A DNA stretch of 64,000 nt from Algibacter pectinivorans (GCF_900112595.1 NZ_FOMI01000002.1:388690-452689), one strand, 5' to 3'. Shown: positions 16,273 through 25,650, numbered from the stretch's first letter. Translations and numbers: made by a program. Notes: generated by a model not told the origin, from the sequence alone.

Positions 16273-16727
16273 TGGCAAATAACATTCGTATTACAAAACA
16301 GTTCTCTTTCGAAACCGGTCATGCACTTTATGGCTACGACGGAAAATGTAAAAACGTACATGGACACAGCTACAAACTGTCTGTAACCGTTATTGGACAG
16401 CCTATTACAGATACTAATAACGTAAAGTATGGTATGGTAATAGACTTTGGCGATCTTAAAAAAATCGTTAAAGAAGAAATTGTAAACGTATTCGACCACG
16501 CCACGGTATTTAATAAAAATACGCCACATGTCGAGTTAGCAAAAGAGTTGCAAGACCGCGGGCATAATGTATTGTTGGTAGACTATCAGCCCACTAGTGA
16601 GATGATGGTTTTAGACTTTGCTAAAAAAATAGGTAAGCGATTACCAGGACACATCAAACTACATTCGTTAAAACTTCAAGAAACTGATACCTCGTTCGCA
16701 CAATGGTATCAGTACGATAATATTTAG
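16272..16727 (+). CDS. queD: 6-carboxytetrahydropterin synthase (QueD) family
   Basis: A 151-residue zinc enzyme of the PTPS/QueD fold, which converts dihydroneopterin triphosphate to 6-carboxytetrahydropterin in the route to preQ0 and queuosine. Zinc ligands are His17 (TGHAL) and His30/His32 in CKNVHGH. That CxxxHGH motif with Cys26 marks QueD rather than animal PTPS. FDHATVFN and LQETDTSFAQW carry the remaining active-site residues. The gene ends an operon with two membrane microproteins; no other queuosine genes are in the window. Confidence 0.88.
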   Translation: MANNIRITKQFSFETGHALYGYDGKCKNVHGHSYKLSVTVIGQPITDTNNVKYGMVIDFGDLKKIVKEEIVNVFDHATVFNKNTPHVELAKELQDRGHNVLLVDYQPTSEMMVLDFAKKIGKRLPGHIKLHSLKLQETDTSFAQWYQYDNI

Positions 16728-16730
16728 AAC

Positions 16731-16856
16731 GCATGTCTGCCGATAGGCAGGTTACCACAGGGGTCGGGCTTTATGCTATACCGGCTGGCAGGCAGGTCTT
16801 TTTTGCCATTTGTAGCAGCAATAAAAAGGATGCCGCGGCAATCCCTAACGCGGGCA
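16731..16856. repeat. dispersed intergenic repeat, copy A
   Basis: The 5' module has TAGGCAGGTTACC followed by GGGTCGGGCTTT; the 3' module has GATGCCG, CAATCCCTAACGCGGGC. Both modules recur at 27106-27239, and parts recur at 51035-51073. It is GC-rich compared with its surroundings and contains no gene. Confidence 0.7.
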
Positions 16857-16951
16857 TATTTGCTGAATTTAGTAATTAGTAATAAGCTATTACAGGTTCT
16901 GTAAATTTGAGGTTTTTATATGTTTTATACGCGTATTAGGTGCAGTATTTT

Positions 16952-17566
16952 TTATTCTGCAATCCATTTTTCTTTTCGCTTTTCGGTATCATTTAGCGAC
17001 AAATAATGAATTGCTAAAGTCAATTGGATATTTGGGTCGTTTAAATCAAATAATTTTTTATCCATGAGTATATGAGTATAATGAATGTCCATAGAATAAA
17101 AATCTCCCGAGTCCCAAATCCGTTTAGCATATTTTGCTATTCTTGGATTAGTTTTTCCTAAATCTGTCAAAAATTTTTGATATTTTCCATTTGCATTAGC
17201 ACAAATACTCTTATACTCATTTTCGCTTGGGTACTCTTTTGATTTACAAAACATCCAAATTTCCTTGAAAGTAGATTCGGAAATTTGTTCATATAGTTTC
17301 TTTTGTTTTTCGAAATTTATATTAGCCCAAAATCCATTTCCTGTTGCTTCTAAATATTCGTGTGGTGTTCGTTCGTAACAAGTTTTGAAATCGGAATCCA
17401 TTTGTAAACACATTTCCGATTTGAAGAATTCCGTTATTTTGTTCAAATCAGCTATTTGTTCTGCCGTAAAATTTTTGTTCAGTTCAGTCACAGAATATTG
17501 AATTTTACAAGAGAAATTCAATTGTAAAATTATAACTCCAAATATAAATATTATCGTTTTTCTCAT
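16952..17566 (-). CDS. uncharacterised lipoprotein
   Basis: A 204-residue protein with a lipoprotein signal (MRKTIIFIFGVIILQLNFSC, lipid-bearing Cys20). The ATG at 17566 is preferred; the longer frame begins with a GTG three codons upstream. The mature part is rich in Lys, Glu and Tyr with several cysteines (EMCLQMDS, CYERTPHEYL, MFCKSKEY, SICANANGK), perhaps disulphide-linked in the periplasm. I do not recognise the family. The gene stands alone between a dispersed repeat and the candidate small RNA units, which fits a recently gained or variable gene. Confidence 0.7.
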   Translation of the reverse strand: MRKTIIFIFGVIILQLNFSCKIQYSVTELNKNFTAEQIADLNKITEFFKSEMCLQMDSDFKTCYERTPHEYLEATGNGFWANINFEKQKKLYEQISESTFKEIWMFCKSKEYPSENEYKSICANANGKYQKFLTDLGKTNPRIAKYAKRIWDSGDFYSMDIHYTHILMDKKLFDLNDPNIQLTLAIHYLSLNDTEKRKEKWIAE

Positions 17567-17729
17567 ATTACGCACAACTCGCTATACAAAAACTTTTACT
17601 ACTCATATCTCGCAAACAAAGCATGATATGGAAAGTTTTTTGCTACTGTTGTATTGTAAAGATAATTTTTTTTGAAAGATATGTAATACAAAAAATAATT
17701 TCCTGTAAGAACCGAAATTATAGAAAATG

Positions 17730-17798
17730 AAAAAGGTGAACTAGCGTCCACCTTTTTGCCCCAAATCTACCATAAACTTAACCTACTTATGTTATGGT
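17730..17798 (-). ncRNA. candidate small RNA unit 1 with its own terminator
   Basis: The 48 bp at 17753-17800 match 17969-18016 at 47 positions. On the minus strand a -7 box (TATATTTG, 17803-17810) precedes the conserved block. The block ends in GATTTGGGGC, then comes an A5/T5-flanked hairpin GGTG...CACC (17730-17757). The predicted transcript is about 70 nt. A tiny ORF (ATG at 17773, MVDLGQK...) lies inside. Confidence 0.5.
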
Positions 17799-17802
17799 GA
17801 TG

Positions 17803-17810
17803 CAAATATA
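17803..17810 (-). promoter_or_regulatory. -7 box of small RNA unit 1
   Basis: Plus-strand CAAATATA is TATATTTG on the minus strand, an exact TAnnTTTG match. A GTTGG lies where a -33 TTTG would be expected. Unit 2 has TAAATTGG in the same relative place. Confidence 0.5.
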
Positions 17811-17941
17811 AAGTACGATTGGCCAACGTAGAAATAATTTAGTTAAACTACGCAATTATTGGCTTAAACGATATATAATTAGTTAATTACGGTTAGTGTG
17901 TAAGATTATAAAACGGTGTTTTGGTATTCGTTTTATCGCAT

Positions 17942-18016
17942 AAAAAAAGCCGAACAGAAGTTCAGCTTTTTTTGCCCCAAATCTACCATGAACTTAACCT
18001 ACTTATGTTATGGTGA
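17942..18016 (-). ncRNA. candidate small RNA unit 2 with its own terminator
   Basis: This is the second copy of the 48-bp block (17969-18016), 216 bp from the first. It is followed on the minus strand by a different terminator hairpin (AAAAAAAGC...GAAC-TTCT-GTTC...GCTTTTTTT). The stem differs from unit 1 but stays paired. It also carries the MVDLGQK start (ATG at 17989). It could also serve as the purF terminator, since purF ends at 18130. Confidence 0.5.
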
Positions 18017-18129
18017 GTCCAATTTATGTGTATTTTAAGTACTAAAAATATTTTTTAGATGAAAAGCGTTTTTATGGGTTGAAATACGTATTTTACGGTA
18101 TAACCACATCCAAATTATTAATTTAATAA

Positions 18130-20028
18130 TTAATAAGCACGTTCTTTATTACCTTCATAAAAGTTAATAAAAGCTCGGTTTACAACTCGATTTCCTCCTA
18201 CGGTAGGATAATTTCCTGTAAAATACCAATCGCCTAAATGTTCTGGACAAGCTTTGTGTAAATTTTCAACCGATTGAAAAATAATTTTTACTTCAGCTTT
18301 AATAGACTCATGACTTAATAATTCAGCTATTTTATCCGATATTTCTTCGTCTGTAAAAGGATCGTAAATTTCTTTTACAAAATTCTTTACCAATTTATCT
18401 TCTAAATCGGTTTGTGTTAAGCATTTCTGGTACACTTCTTTTACAATATCGTATTTCCCTGCTTCTTTTAGTAGCTCTAAGGCTGCTCTAAAGGCCACAA
18501 GGCTCTCTAGGTTAGCCATATCTATGCCGTAGCAATCTGGATACCTTATTTGCGGCGCAGAAGATACTACAATTATCTTTTTAGGATTTAAACGATCTAG
18601 CATCTTTAAAATACTCATTTTTAAAGTGGTACCGCGTACAATACTGTCGTCTATAATAACTAGGTTATCTGTAGGCTTAATTACGCCATAGGTAACATCA
18701 TAAACGTGTGCAACCAAATCGTCTCTACTGCTATCTTCGGTAATAAAGGTTCTAAGTTTTACATCCTTTATTGCTATTTTTTCTATTCTAGCACGCTCAG
18801 ATAAAATCTCGGTAACTTTTTCTGCCGATAGGGAGCGCTGACCATTTAAAATGGCTGCCGTTTTTGTTTTATTTATAAAAGCTTCTGCCGTTTCAATCAT
18901 TCCAAAAAACGAGGTTTCTGCAGTATTAGGAATGTATGAAAACACGGTGTTTTTAGTATCGTTATCAATAGCTTTTAAAACCTTAGGCATTAATAACTTT
19001 CCTAAAGTTTTACGCTCTTGGTAAATTTCGGCATCACTTCCTCTAGAAAAGTAAACACGCTCAAACGAACAAGCTTTCCTTTCTAAAGGTTCTAATATTT
19101 TTTTAATGGCAACTTTACCAGATTTTTTAGTAATAATAGCGTGTCCTGGTTCTAGTTCTTTTACAGCATTAAAATCGACATTAAAGACGGTTTGAATTAC
19201 TGGACGCTCTGATGCAACTACTACAATTTCGTCATCCTTATAGTAATACGCAGGGCGAATTCCTGCTGGATCTCTTAATACAAACGAATCGCCATGTCCA
19301 ATTAATCCTGCCATAGCATAACCACCATCCCAGTTTTTTGCTGCACGACGCAATATTTTACCAACTTTTAGGCGTTCGGCTATTTGTGGCGAAGCGTTTT
19401 GCTTGTTGTACCCTTCTTTTTTTAAGTCTCTGTAAATTTTACTAACGGCATCATCTAAAAAATGACCAATTTTTTCCATTATAGTAATGGTATCGGTATA
19501 TTCTTTAGGGTGCTGTCCTAACTCAATAAGGTTGCTAAAAAGTTCTTTAACATTGGTCATGTTAAAGTTACCTGCCATTATTAGGTTTCTGTGCATCCAG
19601 TTGTTTTGTCTTAAAAACGGGTGTACACTTTCTACGCTATTTTTTCCAAAGGTTCCATAACGTACGTGTCCTAATAATACTTCGCCTATATAAGGTATGT
19701 TTTTTTTCTGCGCAGCGACATCATCTTTATATTCTGGGTGCGCTTTAAACTCATTGTTTATACGATCGTTAATTTGAGCAAAAATATCTTGTATGGGTTG
19801 TTGCTGCACAGAGCGTACTCTGCTTATGTAACGTTCTCCTGGTTTTGTATCTAATTTTATACTGGCAAAACCTGCACCATCTTGTCCGCGATTGTGCTGT
19901 TTTTCCATCATTAAATACATTTTATTTACACCGTAAAATGCACTGCCATATTTTTCTTTATAAAACTCTAATGGTTTTAAAAGTCTAATCATTGCAATTC
20001 CGCATTCGTGTTTTAAGGCATCACTCAT
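18130..20028 (-). CDS. purF: amidophosphoribosyltransferase-like protein
   Basis: A 632-residue enzyme of the first committed step of purine synthesis: PRPP and glutamine to phosphoribosylamine. The class-II glutamine amidotransferase nucleophile is Cys9 in HECGIA, after a short removable leader. The domain continues with EKQHNRGQDGAGF. The C-terminal phosphoribosyltransferase has the PRPP loop VIIDDSIVRGTT (about residue 455). It is about 130 residues longer than the E. coli enzyme, which is usual for this long Bacteroidota type. A second purF paralogue often exists in these genomes, so the exact role is less sure than the family. Confidence 0.88.
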   Translation of the reverse strand: MSDALKHECGIAMIRLLKPLEFYKEKYGSAFYGVNKMYLMMEKQHNRGQDGAGFASIKLDTKPGERYISRVRSVQQQPIQDIFAQINDRINNEFKAHPEYKDDVAAQKKNIPYIGEVLLGHVRYGTFGKNSVESVHPFLRQNNWMHRNLIMAGNFNMTNVKELFSNLIELGQHPKEYTDTITIMEKIGHFLDDAVSKIYRDLKKEGYNKQNASPQIAERLKVGKILRRAAKNWDGGYAMAGLIGHGDSFVLRDPAGIRPAYYYKDDEIVVVASERPVIQTVFNVDFNAVKELEPGHAIITKKSGKVAIKKILEPLERKACSFERVYFSRGSDAEIYQERKTLGKLLMPKVLKAIDNDTKNTVFSYIPNTAETSFFGMIETAEAFINKTKTAAILNGQRSLSAEKVTEILSERARIEKIAIKDVKLRTFITEDSSRDDLVAHVYDVTYGVIKPTDNLVIIDDSIVRGTTLKMSILKMLDRLNPKKIIVVSSAPQIRYPDCYGIDMANLESLVAFRAALELLKEAGKYDIVKEVYQKCLTQTDLEDKLVKNFVKEIYDPFTDEEISDKIAELLSHESIKAEVKIIFQSVENLHKACPEHLGDWYFTGNYPTVGGNRVVNRAFINFYEGNKERAY

Positions 20029-20153
20029 AATTTGTAAATGTTTTCGCTTTACTAACTAATTATTTTTTCTCGGTTAAAATCTTGATTATTCGATTTTTAA
20101 GAGGTAAACAGTATTTTAATCAAAAAACGCACTCTATTTTAGAGCGCGTCAGT

Positions 20154-21080
20154 TTATGTTAATTCTATTTCAAATTGTGTTAATTGCTTAAATTGCAGCA
20201 ATCGTTTATGTACTTCTTGGTTTGATAGGTTTTCCATACGTTCTGTACCAAATTTTTCAACACAAAACGAGGCTAAAGTCGATCCGTAAATAACGGCGTT
20301 CTTCATGTTTTCAAAAGAGGTGTCGCCTGTTTTAGCAATATAACCTGCAAATCCACCTGCAAAAGTATCTCCTGCTCCTGTAGGATCAAAAACTTCGGCT
20401 AGAGGTAAAGCTGGTGCGTAAAACATTTGATCGTTATGGAACAACAATGCACCATGTTCTCCTTTTTTAATAACCACATATTTTGGGCCCATTTCATGAA
20501 TTTTTTGCGCAGCAACAACTAGCGAGTATTCGCCGGTTAATTGTCTTGCTTCTTCATCGTTTATGGTAATAACGTCAATACGTTTTATAACGTTTTTTAA
20601 ATCTTGTAAGGCAATATCCATCCAAAAATTCATAGTATCTAAAACTACTAATTTTGGTTTGCTTGTCATTTGATCTAGAACACTAGCTTGCACAAGCGGA
20701 TGTAGGTTTCCTAACATAACCACTTCGGCATCCTTATAATTTTCTGGTACAACAGGGTTAAAGTCTTCTAAAGTGTTTAACTCGGTAACCAAAGTATCGC
20801 GCGAGTTCATATCGTTATGATATTTTCCACTCCAAAAAAATGTTTTACCATCTTTTACAATTTCAATTCCAGAAACATCAATATTTTTATCTGATAATAA
20901 GTCTAAATATTTTTGCGGAAAATCGCCACCAACTATAGAAACTGCAGCAGCATCAACATTAAAATGAGAGGCAGCAAGTCCTATATACGTTGCAGCACCA
21001 CCAAGAATTTTATCGGTTTTACCGAAAGGTGTTTCAATAGCATCAAAAGCTACGGTACCTACTATTACTAATTTGCTCAT
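20154..21080 (-). CDS. PfkB-family sugar/nucleoside kinase
   Basis: A 308-residue cytoplasmic kinase of the ribokinase fold. The N-terminal GGAATYIGLAASHF (about 27-40) is the substrate-lid region, and DPTGAGDTFAGGFAGY (about 231-246) holds the catalytic aspartate and anion hole of PfkB signature 2. The gene lies 125 bp upstream of purF on the same strand, so a purine-related substrate such as a nucleoside or ribose is plausible but not proven. A -7 box lies at 21104-21111. Confidence 0.88.
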   Translation of the reverse strand: MSKLVIVGTVAFDAIETPFGKTDKILGGAATYIGLAASHFNVDAAAVSIVGGDFPQKYLDLLSDKNIDVSGIEIVKDGKTFFWSGKYHNDMNSRDTLVTELNTLEDFNPVVPENYKDAEVVMLGNLHPLVQASVLDQMTSKPKLVVLDTMNFWMDIALQDLKNVIKRIDVITINDEEARQLTGEYSLVVAAQKIHEMGPKYVVIKKGEHGALLFHNDQMFYAPALPLAEVFDPTGAGDTFAGGFAGYIAKTGDTSFENMKNAVIYGSTLASFCVEKFGTERMENLSNQEVHKRLLQFKQLTQFEIELT

Positions 21081-21103
21081 AAATGAGGTGTGAATTTAAG
21101 CTA

Positions 21104-21111
21104 CAAATATA
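21104..21111 (-). promoter_or_regulatory. -7 box upstream of the PfkB kinase
   Basis: Plus-strand CAAATATA reads TATATTTG on the minus strand, 24 bp before the start codon. No clear -33 TTTG is seen. Confidence 0.55.
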
Positions 21112-21297
21112 AGTCTTTTTATAGTTTACTGCGATTATATTTTTTTCAATAATAAAGATTGTGGTATTAACAGTGTTCTATTGGAAGTGTGTATCTGGGC
21201 GCTAGTTTTTAGTTGAATACCACTATAAAAGTATTTAAGCCGCTTGGTAATTGCAGAAATAATTAAGGTTAAAATAAATAATTTTAGAGGTGTTTGT

Positions 21298-21939
21298 TTA
21301 TTTACGGCCAAAATCTGCTGGAATTTCTCCCCAAGCTTTGGTTTCCCATTTTACAATAACAGTTTTGTAGGTATTGGTTTTAAGCCATTCTACAGCACGA
21401 TCTACTAAATTAAAAACGGGTTTGTTTTTGTCGTTACGTTCTAGTTTGGTATTGCAGTTTTTCTTCTTTACCCAACTCATAGCGGTTCTGGAATCCGTAT
21501 AAATAATACGGTCGCTATTGTTTTTTTTAAGAATAGCCAATCCATGAACTAAGGCTAAAAACTCTCCAATGTTATTGGTACCTTGCTCAAAAGGACCTTG
21601 AATAAAAATTTGTTTTTTTGTTTTAGTGTCTACACCTCGGTATTCCATAACACCCGGATTTCCACTTGATGCGGCGTCAACCGATATTGAGTTGTAGTTG
21701 GGTTGCCCTATTTTTTTAAGTTGCTCGTGCGATAACTCACTTGTAAACTGAGATTTTTTTCCAATATAATCGAAATAATTACCCTCAAGCGCCTCGTTTG
21801 CAGCTTCTTTTGTTGGGAAAGATTTGTATTGCGCTCCCGGAAAATCTGTAATTTGCTTTTTACAGGCATTCCAAGTTTCAAAAACACCAGTTTTATGTCC
21901 TTGCCAAACGGTATAGTATTTCTTTTTCTTTTTACTCAT
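21298..21939 (-). CDS. rnhA: RNase HI with N-terminal viroplasmin (RNA/DNA-hybrid-binding) domain
   Basis: A 213-residue ribonuclease H removing RNA from RNA-DNA hybrids. Residues about 4-50 (KKKYYTVWQGHKTGVFETW, then FPTKEAANEAL) form the hybrid-binding domain found in eukaryotic RNase H1 and in Bacteroidota. The catalytic domain has Asp in SISVDAASSGNPG (about 84), Glu in NNIGEFLALVHGL, Asp in IIYTDSRTAMSWV, and a last Asp in PADFGRK near the end. The DEDD set is therefore complete. It is a separate unit from purN, 77 bp away. Confidence 0.9.
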   Translation of the reverse strand: MSKKKKKYYTVWQGHKTGVFETWNACKKQITDFPGAQYKSFPTKEAANEALEGNYFDYIGKKSQFTSELSHEQLKKIGQPNYNSISVDAASSGNPGVMEYRGVDTKTKKQIFIQGPFEQGTNNIGEFLALVHGLAILKKNNSDRIIYTDSRTAMSWVKKKNCNTKLERNDKNKPVFNLVDRAVEWLKTNTYKTVIVKWETKAWGEIPADFGRK

Positions 21940-22016
21940 TATTTTTATTCCAGTGAATATGGGAATCTTTTAAATAGTAGTTCTAAATTTTTTATCGATT
22001 AAGTTAGAACTGATTT

Positions 22017-22580
22017 TTATTTTAATATTTCTGCTACCAACTTAGGAAAGTGTTCCATTTCCAATTCATGAATTTTTGCGGCAACATTTTCAGCTGAATC
22101 ATTAGGATTTACATCGCATTTTGCTTGAAAAATGATGGCGCCTTCATCATAATGTTCATTTACATAATGAATTGTTATACCCGTTTCGGTTTCCTTGTTA
22201 TTAACAACGGCTTCATGAACGTTCATGCCATACATACCTTTGCCTCCAAATTTTGGCAATAATGCAGGGTGTACATTTATTACTTTATTAGGGAAAGCAT
22301 TCAATATATTTTCAGGAAACTTCCATAAAAAACCAGCTAAAACAATTAAATCTGGCTTGGATGCTTTTAAAATATTAAGCACGTCTTCTGTGTGGGAAAG
22401 CGCTATTCTATTGAATGATAGGGCGCTAACCTTTAGTTTTTTTGCACGCTCCAAAACTTTGGCATGAGGATTGTTAGTTAGTACCTGAATAACAGACGCA
22501 TTATCGCTGTTGTGAAAAAACTTAATTAGATTTTCAGCATTAGTACCACTCCCGGACGCAAAAATTACAATACGTTTCAT
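22017..22580 (-). CDS. purN: phosphoribosylglycinamide formyltransferase
   Basis: A 187-residue GAR transformylase, the third step of purine synthesis, using 10-formyl-THF. Motifs are FASGSGTN (residues 7-14, phosphate binding), NVHPALLPKF (about 99-108, catalytic Asn and His) and YDEGAIIF (about 140, catalytic Asp). The longer frame adds 19 hydrophobic residues; the ATG at 22580 (MKRIVIFASGSG) is the conserved start. It is divergent from acpP across 187 bp. Confidence 0.92.
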   Translation of the reverse strand: MKRIVIFASGSGTNAENLIKFFHNSDNASVIQVLTNNPHAKVLERAKKLKVSALSFNRIALSHTEDVLNILKASKPDLIVLAGFLWKFPENILNAFPNKVINVHPALLPKFGGKGMYGMNVHEAVVNNKETETGITIHYVNEHYDEGAIIFQAKCDVNPNDSAENVAAKIHELEMEHFPKLVAEILK

Positions 22581-22727
22581 TTTACAGACTATAATGTTAA
22601 AGATTATTCGAACAAAAAAAAGAATAATTATTAACAATTAGAAGGTAAAAACTAAATACTTAAAACTAATTTTAGTAAATTACCATCACATTTTTAAACT
22701 AAAGGTGATTTATAAAATAAAGTTTTT

Positions 22728-22735
22728 TATTTTTG
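22728..22735 (+). promoter_or_regulatory. -7 box of acpP
   Basis: TATTTTTG fits TAnnTTTG, 33 bp before the acpP start. No TTTG is at ideal -33 spacing. Confidence 0.6.
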
Positions 22736-22767
22736 CCAACTAATTAAAACATTTAAATTAAAAAATT

Positions 22768-23001
22768 ATGTCAGACATTGCATCAAGAGTAAAAGCGATT
22801 ATCGTGGACAAATTAGGAGTAGATGAAAACGAAGTTGTTACTGAAGCTAGCTTCACAAACGATTTAGGAGCAGACTCTTTAGACACTGTAGAATTAATTA
22901 TGGAATTCGAAAAAGAATTCGATATTCAAATACCAGACGATCAAGCTGAAAACATCGCTACAGTAGGTCAAGCTATTTCTTATATCGAAGCAGCTAAATA
23001 A
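22768..23001 (+). CDS. acpP: acyl carrier protein
   Basis: A 77-residue acidic carrier of growing fatty-acyl chains. The phosphopantetheine serine is in [11 protein letters not shown] (Ser about 36). The four-helix pattern is complete, ending in [11 protein letters not shown]. It is followed by fabF after 25 bp, the classical fatty-acid synthesis pairing, and shares the strand with rnc. Confidence 0.97.
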   Translation: MSDIASRVKAIIVDKLGVDENEVVTEASFTNDLGADSLDTVELIMEFEKEFDIQIPDDQAENIATVGQAISYIEAAK

Positions 23002-23026
23002 GTAAAAAAAACAATCAAAATACTTT

Positions 23027-24277
23027 ATGGAATTAAAGCGAGTTGTAGTCACAGGTTTAGGCGCTTTAACACCAATTGGCAATACCAAAGACGAATATTG
23101 GGAAGGCTTAATTAGTGGGAAAAGTGGAGCTGCGCCTATAACATATTATGATACCGAGAAGTTTAAAACAAAATTCGCTTGCGAGTTAAAAAACTTTAAC
23201 GTTACCGATTTTATAGATAGAAAAGAAGCCCGTAAAATGGATAAGTTTGCCCAATACGCTATGGTAGCGGCAGACGAAGCTATTGCAGACGCTAAATTAG
23301 ATCTAGACAAAGTCAATAAGTTACGTGTTGGTGTTATTTGGGGAGCAGGTATTGGTGGTTTAGAAACCTTTCAGAATGAAGTTTTAAACTTTGCCTCTGG
23401 AGATGGAACACCAAGATTTAATCCTTTTTTTATTCCTAAAATGATTGCTGATATTGCACCAGGTAATATCTCTATAAAACATGGTTTTATGGGGCCTAAT
23501 TACACAACGGTTTCTGCATGCGCCTCGTCTGCAAACGCTATGTTCGATGCTTTAAACTCTATACGTTTAGGACATACAGATGTAGTGGTTACAGGAGGAA
23601 GTGAAGCAGCGGTTACCATAGCTGGTATGGGTGGTTTTAATGCTATGCATGCACTATCTACTAGAAATGAAAGTCCAGAAACGGCATCCAGACCTTTTGA
23701 CGCTACCAGAGATGGTTTTGTTTTAGGTGAAGGTGCAGGGGCATTAATTCTTGAAGAATACGAACATGCTAAAGCAAGAGGAGCTAAAATATATGCAGAA
23801 TGTATTGGAGGAGGTTTATCTTCTGATGCTTACCATATGACGGCGCCACACCCAGAAGGTATTGGAGTTATTGCAGTAATGAAAAATTGTTTAGAAAATG
23901 CAGGCCTAAAGCCGGAAGATGTAGACCATATTAATACACATGGTACATCTACACCTTTAGGAGATGTTGCAGAACTTAAAGCAATTTCAGAAGTATTTGG
24001 AAGTCACGCTAAGAACATAAATATTAATTCGACAAAATCTATGACAGGTCACCTTTTAGGTGCAGCTGGCGCTATTGAAGCGATATCGGTTATTTTAGCT
24101 ATGGAGCACGGTATGGTGCCACCAACTATTAACCACGCTACAGTAGACGAAAACATTGATCCAGAATTAAATTTAACTTTAAACAAGGCTCAAAAGCGAG
24201 ACGTAAAAGTAGCAATGAGTAATACATTTGGATTTGGCGGTCATAACGCTTGTGTATTATTCAAAAAACTAGATTAA
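23027..24277 (+). CDS. fabF: beta-ketoacyl-ACP synthase II
   Basis: A 416-residue condensing enzyme extending acyl-ACP with malonyl-ACP. The thiolase-fold triad is present: Cys in VSACASSANAM (about 165), His in NTHGTSTPLGD (about 303) and His in MTGHLLGAAG (about 340). Its length is standard. It lies between acpP and rnc, 7 bp from rnc, so the three are probably one transcript. Confidence 0.96.
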   Translation: MELKRVVVTGLGALTPIGNTKDEYWEGLISGKSGAAPITYYDTEKFKTKFACELKNFNVTDFIDRKEARKMDKFAQYAMVAADEAIADAKLDLDKVNKLRVGVIWGAGIGGLETFQNEVLNFASGDGTPRFNPFFIPKMIADIAPGNISIKHGFMGPNYTTVSACASSANAMFDALNSIRLGHTDVVVTGGSEAAVTIAGMGGFNAMHALSTRNESPETASRPFDATRDGFVLGEGAGALILEEYEHAKARGAKIYAECIGGGLSSDAYHMTAPHPEGIGVIAVMKNCLENAGLKPEDVDHINTHGTSTPLGDVAELKAISEVFGSHAKNININSTKSMTGHLLGAAGAIEAISVILAMEHGMVPPTINHATVDENIDPELNLTLNKAQKRDVKVAMSNTFGFGGHNACVLFKKLD

Positions 24278-24284
24278 ATCCCGA

Positions 24285-25025
24285 ATGGAAAGCATTCGTA
24301 ACATATTAAATTCCCGTTTTAAACGCAACGGGAATTTTTTTATGGAATTAACCAAAATTCTTGGTTTTAAACCCAAGAAAATCAAGTACTTTAAAAAGGC
24401 CTTTACCCATCGGTCTATGAATATTAAAGACACTAAAGGCAATCCGTTTAATTACGAGCGGTTAGAGTTTTTAGGTGATGCCATGTTAAGTTCTGTAATT
24501 GCCTCACATTTATACTTAGAGGTACCCAGTGGAGATGAAGGCTACCTAACCAAAATGCGATCTAAAGTAGTAAGTAGAGAGCATCTTAATGATTTAGGAA
24601 AAGAGTTAAAACTAATAGATTTAGTTGAAAGTAAAATTCCGCCAGGGCAATTTGGCGATAATATTCATGGTAACTTATTTGAAGCCTTAGTAGGCGCCAT
24701 ATTTTTAGATAGAGGTTATAAATACTGCGAAAAGTTTATTTTTAAACGCATTATAATACCTCATGTAGATATTGAAACGCTAGAAGGTAAAGTAATAAGT
24801 TATAAAAGTTTACTAATAGAGTGGTGCCAAAAAGAAAAGAAAACCTTTGGTTATAATGTATACGAAGATACCGGTAATGATGATGTTAGGCATTTTTCGG
24901 TAAAACTATCTATCGATAATAAGGTTATTGCAAAAGCTAGGGCAACCTCTAAGAAAAAGGCTGAAGAAAAAGCATCAAAGCGAGCCTTCTTTGCCTTTCA
25001 AAACAAAATGTCTAGAATGCTTTAA
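24285..25025 (+). CDS. rnc: ribonuclease III
   Basis: A 246-residue double-strand-specific RNase for rRNA and mRNA processing. The signature ERLEFLGDAM (about 58-67) carries the metal ligands, with LFEALVGAIFLDRG as the second acidic site (about 128-142). The C-terminal dsRNA-binding domain (about 168-240) ends in KARATSKKKAEEKASKRAFF. A weak hairpin (AAGAA/TTCTT, T5) follows the stop. Confidence 0.95.
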   Translation: MESIRNILNSRFKRNGNFFMELTKILGFKPKKIKYFKKAFTHRSMNIKDTKGNPFNYERLEFLGDAMLSSVIASHLYLEVPSGDEGYLTKMRSKVVSREHLNDLGKELKLIDLVESKIPPGQFGDNIHGNLFEALVGAIFLDRGYKYCEKFIFKRIIIPHVDIETLEGKVISYKSLLIEWCQKEKKTFGYNVYEDTGNDDVRHFSVKLSIDNKVIAKARATSKKKAEEKASKRAFFAFQNKMSRML

Positions 25026-25164
25026 GAATTAAAAGTTCTTTTTAAGTATTAAATTTTTATTGCGGTTCACTACAACGTTTTAGTCGCATTTCTTCTTAAG
25101 ATTACCTTAAACTTACTATAACCGAACGTTTTTAATATTATATTTACGCAAATTAAAATAAGTT

Positions 25165-25650
25165 ATGGCGGTTCACAAACTTATTCTTGATGATGCTTTT
25201 GATGATGCATTATATACCTTAATTGCAATACATTGCAGGCTTGAAGACTATCGATTAGCTTATCTTCTAAATAAACGTTTAGGTATTGTGCTTTCTAGAA
25301 AAGCGTCAGATTTAGATTTTTATAACGGACACGTGTCTTATTCGATTTTCGAATGGGAAGATAAAAAACAACTAACAGTTTGGAGCTTAGTGTCTAATAT
25401 TTGTAAAACCACCGAACTTAAGCAATCAGATAATACGTCGTTATTCGACAATCAAGAAAAAATAACTAAAACGTTTCAGTTATTACCTGAATATAAAACT
25501 GTTAACTATTTTTTAAAAATAGACAGCGAAATCAGTTTAAGTAAAGAAAAATATATATTAGACAGTATATTAAGTATTCCGCAAATTGCAACCGCTTACA
25601 GTGTAGATTCTAGTCAATTGAAATCAAAAGAAAATCTAATTTTTAACTAA
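25165..25650 (+). CDS. IPExxxVDY family protein
   Basis: A 161-residue protein of unknown function, restricted as far as I know to Bacteroidota. The name-giving motif appears as LLPEYKTVNYFLKI (about 110-123). The N-terminal half has ALYTLIAIHCRLEDYRLAYL and FNGHVSYS-like features. The stop overlaps the pyk start by one base (TAATG), so translation is probably coupled. The rnc, IPExxxVDY, pyk order is frequently seen in flavobacteria. Confidence 0.85.
   Translation: MAVHKLILDDAFDDALYTLIAIHCRLEDYRLAYLLNKRLGIVLSRKASDLDFYNGHVSYSIFEWEDKKQLTVWSLVSNICKTTELKQSDNTSLFDNQEKITKTFQLLPEYKTVNYFLKIDSEISLSKEKYILDSILSIPQIATAYSVDSSQLKSKENLIFN

Noticed and set aside
16086-16529. 147-residue minus-strand open frame
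   Set aside because: It lies antisense across the microproteins and queD, which have a promoter, coupled starts and a recognised enzyme motif.
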